From the NCBI GenBank assembly GCA_947500555.1, contig CANMSE010000004.1, forward strand, positions 186,001-250,000: a stretch of DNA of 64,000 nucleotides, read 5' to 3'. The notes under the pieces were generated by a model. The model saw only the letters and a program-made list of their open reading frames with translations, did not search any database and was not told where the DNA came from. Source of the stretch: an uncultured Fulvivirga sp. (GTDB taxonomy: Bacteria > Bacteroidota > Bacteroidia > Cytophagales > Cyclobacteriaceae). The number at the start of each line of letters is the position of its first letter. Within the stretch, counting starts at the first letter, position 1. A program made the position numbers and the translations under genes. This document shows, piece by piece, positions 60,958-64,000 of this stretch.

Positions 60958-62482
60958 ATTCTAAGGCTTCTTTTTTGTTTGTAACACCTAATTTTTGATA
61001 GATGTTGGTTAGGTGAAATTTCACAGTGTTTATGGACACGAATAGGGCATCGGCAATCTCCTTATTGGCTTTACCCTTCATTATTAATTTTAAAGCTTCC
61101 AATTCTCTCTCCGTTAATGGAGTATTCATCTTTTCGTTGATGGTATCTAATTCTAAATCATCATAAACAGCACCCCCAGACTGGATCTCTACTATTCTCT
61201 TTCTCAAAGCATCAAGTTGAAATTCCTGCTGGATTTTTTCAGCTCGCAATTTCTTATTTCTTTGAGTGTAATACACTGCCAGTAGAGAAAGGGTTAATAA
61301 ACCAACTATTATGAACCCAATGAGTTCGTTTTCGGCCTTTTCAAGATTGGCTTCTTTTAAATTGTTTTCCAGTATCAGACTTTCTATCTCAAGCTCCTTT
61401 TTTTCTGTTTCATATTTTGTCTGTAGTTCAGCTACGCGCTCCTTTACATCAGCACTACTCAGGGAATCACTAATTGCATAGTATTTATTTTTAAACTCCA
61501 GGGCAGCTTTGAAATTACCTTTAGCTGAAGCAATAGAATGCAAGATATCATAGGCTCTTTTTTGGTAATAGGGGAAGTCATTTATTCTGGCAATTTCCAA
61601 ACCGGTCTTAGCTTTTTGTTCTGCTGCTGTCCATTGATCTCTTTTGAGGTAGATATCGGCCATAGATAAATGGGAGTTGATAATTGTTTCCTGATCTTTG
61701 ATCAGTAAGGACAGGTCATACCCTTTTTGATAAGCCTCCAAAGCTTTGTAAGCATTTCCTTCATCTTTATAGATATCACCAATTAGCATACTGTTGTAAA
61801 TCAGCATAGTGGTATCATTCATTTGAAGAAAATAGGAGGTGGCACTATCCAGATAGTTGATGATCACATCATAAGGTTGCTGCATGGCTTGATAAACAAG
61901 CCCCATCCTTAAGTAGGTGAAAGCATAAGTGGAAACAGGTGTTTCTACTGTGGCGTCCTTAAGAATATCATTCAAGTAATTTTTAGCAGCTTCGTAATCC
62001 TCTATTTGAAAAAATATACCTGCCATATTACCTATTATTCTTTCTTTTTGATCTCCAATTTTATCTTGATCCATAAGCTCAACGGCTTTCAATGCTTTTT
62101 GAAATTCGGCTAAAGAATTTTCATACTCGCCAAGCATCATGTAGACATTTCCTTTAGCATTAAGGCTTTTTACCAACCATCTTTTTTCAGGAGATGAAGC
62201 ACTCAAAGCATCACTTTTGTCAAGAAAAAATAATGCAGAATCGGATTTACCCATTTGCCCATAGGCGGTACCTAGCGCCAGATAATATTGAATTTTCAAA
62301 GTGTCAGAGGTATCATCCACCAGCTGAGTAACCTGATTTAATACAAGTAGACTTGTCTGTGGGTCTTGCGATTCGAATGATACTTTAAGTGCCTCAGCCA
62401 CTTTAGAATTACTGGCATTATTCTCTTGACTCCAACTTGAAAAGGACAGACAAATGAATGGCAGCAAAAGAACAAATCGCAT
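60938..62482 (-). CDS. TPR-LuxR regulator (copy A)
   Basis: 514 residues, the same plan as copy C: signal peptide (LLPFICLSFSSWSQ), TPR-like repeats, 'ELQTKYETEKKELEIESLIL' coiled coil, one helix (LIGFIIVGLLTLSLLAVYY) and LuxR DNA-binding domain (LTERELEALKLIMKGKANKE, FVSINTVKFHLTNIYQKLGV). It is coupled to copy B. Being upstream of BspA copy 2 and so like copy C, it is the probable counterpart in the duplicated cassette. Confidence 0.9.
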   Translation of the reverse strand: MRFVLLLPFICLSFSSWSQENNASNSKVAEALKVSFESQDPQTSLLVLNQVTQLVDDTSDTLKIQYYLALGTAYGQMGKSDSALFFLDKSDALSASSPEKRWLVKSLNAKGNVYMMLGEYENSLAEFQKALKAVELMDQDKIGDQKERIIGNMAGIFFQIEDYEAAKNYLNDILKDATVETPVSTYAFTYLRMGLVYQAMQQPYDVIINYLDSATSYFLQMNDTTMLIYNSMLIGDIYKDEGNAYKALEAYQKGYDLSLLIKDQETIINSHLSMADIYLKRDQWTAAEQKAKTGLEIARINDFPYYQKRAYDILHSIASAKGNFKAALEFKNKYYAISDSLSSADVKERVAELQTKYETEKKELEIESLILENNLKEANLEKAENELIGFIIVGLLTLSLLAVYYTQRNKKLRAEKIQQEFQLDALRKRIVEIQSGGAVYDDLELDTINEKMNTPLTERELEALKLIMKGKANKEIADALFVSINTVKFHLTNIYQKLGVTNKKEALEYVVKTS

Positions 62483-62574
62483 ATTACTAAAGCCTAGTGT
62501 GTGTGGTGTATTGACTAATATAAGTTATCTGCTGTGGTTCTTAAAACTTTGTTATTTAAAATGAAGAAAGAAAT

Positions 62575-63102
62575 TCAATCTAAAAATGGTTCTGTAATCT
62601 TATCAACTAGTAGATGATGACTATTCCAAGCGTTATAGACTTCTCTAGCCCACCTTTTAATCATCTGTTGACACTCTTCAGCGTTAGTTGAATTAGCCAA
62701 TACATCTGTTGTCGTAATTGATCCTCTTTGTAATACCTCAGGTGGTTTTAAATGCTCTCCTGTATTGTTTGCTTTATACCTATTTAAAAGTTCACTGAGT
62801 TTTGTGGACAAACTATAATTCCAAGCAACATTATAGTTGAAAATTAAATGCAGTCTGGACAGGTGGAAATGATTGTTCCATCTCCCATGAATTTCGGGAT
62901 GCTGTAGCGTATGCGCATCTACACTTAGAAATCGATAAAGGTGATTTTCTGTTTTTGAATAATCTATAAGTTCAAATCCTAAACTAAATATCTCGACACA
63001 TTCATGTACTCCCCCAGTTGTTTTGGCTCCACAAAATTGGCAAGCCCCATCGTCATAAAGCGTTACTCCATTTTTTTCAGCTTGAGAGAGATAGTCTTGC
63101 AT
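62575..63102 (-). CDS. DUF5946-like zinc-binding-type protein
   Basis: 175 residues, soluble. N-terminal C-x2-C (CQFCGA) and a later HEC, then LSVDAHTLQHPEIHGRW, FHLSRLHLIFNYNV and a C-terminal helical part ending WAREVYNAWNSHH. The 'VDAHTLQHP' stretch and the Cys cluster recall DUF5946 proteins, from memory. Two Cys and several His suggest a metal site. It sits 50 bases from the RES/Xre pair on the same strand and may or may not belong to it. Confidence 0.55.
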   Translation of the reverse strand: MQDYLSQAEKNGVTLYDDGACQFCGAKTTGGVHECVEIFSLGFELIDYSKTENHLYRFLSVDAHTLQHPEIHGRWNNHFHLSRLHLIFNYNVAWNYSLSTKLSELLNRYKANNTGEHLKPPEVLQRGSITTTDVLANSTNAEECQQMIKRWAREVYNAWNSHHLLVDKITEPFLD

Positions 63103-63152
63103 TACTTTATCTGACTTTAGCCCTTATTGAACAATTTTCTTAAACATCATTT

Positions 63153-63590
63153 TTAAGGTATGAACGGATAGTCTTTTATGATCCTGACCTGCTTGTAATT
63201 TTTATATAATGGATTTAGTATAAAATTAAAACTATCATGATCGCAAACAGAAGGCACTTTTATGGCTAGTGTTTCAGTATTTTGTAAGTATTGATCACCA
63301 ATTTGCTGTGAATCAGGGTTTTCAGGGTCATTATTCCAATCTGCGGGTAGCGGATTAATTTCTGTATAAGTTTTATCGGGTAGCTCAATTTCGTATATTC
63401 TAAAACCATCGGGAATACTTTCCAGATTAATATGTCTGGCGAGTTCAGCTCTAGCCAATGCTATAGAAGATGAAGTGTACACAGCATAGGTGCCTTTGGA
63501 ATTCCAGCGGCCACCTCTTTTAAATGCACCAACCCCATCCATTGGATCATGATTTGGAGGATACGTTTTGCATATTCGAAATACAATCAC
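63153..63590 (-). CDS. RES-domain toxin
   Basis: 145 residues. The RES motifs are clear: FRICKTYPP with the Arg, GGRWNSKGTYAVYTSSS and 'IALARAELARHI' with Glu and Arg, plus a C-terminal Ser-containing (SFNFILNPL) segment. RES toxins degrade NAD+. The ATG overlaps the antitoxin stop by 4 bases, the usual Xre-RES order (antitoxin first). Confidence 0.92.
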   Translation of the reverse strand: MIVFRICKTYPPNHDPMDGVGAFKRGGRWNSKGTYAVYTSSSIALARAELARHINLESIPDGFRIYEIELPDKTYTEINPLPADWNNDPENPDSQQIGDQYLQNTETLAIKVPSVCDHDSFNFILNPLYKNYKQVRIIKDYPFIP

Positions 63591-64000
63591 GCAAATATTC
63601 CATGTTTTATCCTGCCAATTTCATCAGATATCATCGAAATACCATGATGGGTATCTAACCATTCGCTGGGTGATGTGTTGTTAAGCGCGGGTAGCTTAGC
63701 ACTTAACCATTTCAAAAACTTCTCACGATCTTCAAACAAGTCCAGACCTTCAGAATAAAGCTCGCCCAATTGTAATAGCCTATCAGCTTGCAAACCAATG
63801 AACTTTCGCTCTGATTGCAGGTGTCTATCTAGTGTTTTCGGTGAAATGCCAGCGAGCTGAGCAATGGTTTGTTTACTGAACTTGTATGATCTCATTAAAT
63901 CTAGAACAAATTCTGTAGACACTCCTGCTCTTGTTAAATGTACCTTTTGAAAAGGGGTATTATAGGCAACGGCTGCCTCGTTTACTGTACTGGGAGCAGG
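63587..64000 (-). CDS. Xre/MbcA/ParS antitoxin, partial at 5' end
   Basis: The frame stays open without a stop from 63922 to the right edge, so the GTG at 63922 is not the real start; the upstream 26 codons read ...STVNEAAVAYNTPFQKVHLTRAGV. At least 138 residues here. The Xre-like part is SKQTIAQLAGISPKTLDRHL. The toxin-binding domain is FEDREKFLKWLSAKLPALNN, followed by 'SPSEWLDTHHGISMISDEIGRI', the MbcA/ParS/Xre antitoxin pattern. It neutralises and autoregulates the RES toxin. Confidence 0.9.
   Translation of the reverse strand, partial: PAPSTVNEAAVAYNTPFQKVHLTRAGVSTEFVLDLMRSYKFSKQTIAQLAGISPKTLDRHLQSERKFIGLQADRLLQLGELYSEGLDLFEDREKFLKWLSAKLPALNNTSPSEWLDTHHGISMISDEIGRIKHGIFA

Noticed and set aside
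1..64000. tRNA, rRNA, insertion sequence or phage genes
   Set aside because: None could be recognised by eye; a tRNA scan was not possible, so a missed tRNA cannot be excluded.

Overview
The window looks like a low-GC chromosome segment from a free-living member of the Bacteroidota, most likely the order Cytophagales. The reasons are: outer-membrane barrels with carboxypeptidase-regulatory-like N-terminal domains, type IX secretion C-terminal sorting domains (a YPNP motif followed by a C-terminal 'GIYFLRV...KIVKR'-like tail), very weak Shine-Dalgarno sequences, AraC regulators with membrane-spanning N-termini, and BspA/DUF285 surface proteins. No rRNA, tRNA, insertion sequence, phage gene or CRISPR array was seen.

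Layout. 1-5,750: a truncated P-loop ATPase, a small membrane protein, a tandem monooxygenase-like (ABM) protein, two AraC-type regulators and a secreted protein, separated by dense intergenic palindromic repeats. 5,900-16,250: envelope and metal-related functions. These are two large outer-membrane barrels, a YHYH / YwqK / SCO1 / Spy-like operon, and an ECF sigma / anti-sigma / Spy-like operon. 16,300-20,575: a molybdenum hydroxylase operon (2Fe-2S subunit, Tat-exported Mo subunit, XdhC, MobA-like nucleotidyltransferase). 20,700-25,100: a LysR regulator divergent from isocitrate dehydrogenase, then a tandem universal stress protein. 25,200-31,900: TetR, a type I secretion-like ABC / HlyD / TolC set, and an ABC ATPase. 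31,900-38,030: ribosome hibernation factor, RidA-like protein, TauE-like permease, a BlaI/M56-M23 pair, an M43 metalloprotease and an outer-membrane protein.

38,142-46,776 is the most unusual part. Ten genes are packed head to tail with gaps of 4 bases or less, or with overlaps. Three encode Rieske [2Fe-2S] domains fused to unrelated partners: a thiamine-diphosphate enzyme, a glutamate-synthase-type FMN/3Fe-4S domain, and a ferric-reductase-like haem membrane domain. With them are a CPA1 antiporter, a DM13 protein, a DUF5996-like protein, an outer-membrane-like protein, two tiny membrane proteins and a cysteine-containing membrane-anchored protein. It reads as one membrane-linked redox system of unknown purpose.

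46,800-62,500: a duplicated cassette, [TPR-LuxR regulator] - [giant BspA-like T9SS surface protein] - [small lipoprotein], present twice, with a third TPR-LuxR gene. Both surface-protein genes carry a CTACCC-N4-GGGTAG dyad exactly 79 bases upstream of the start codon, a good candidate operator for the linked regulators. The window ends with a DUF5946-like protein and a RES/Xre toxin-antitoxin pair whose antitoxin runs off the right edge.
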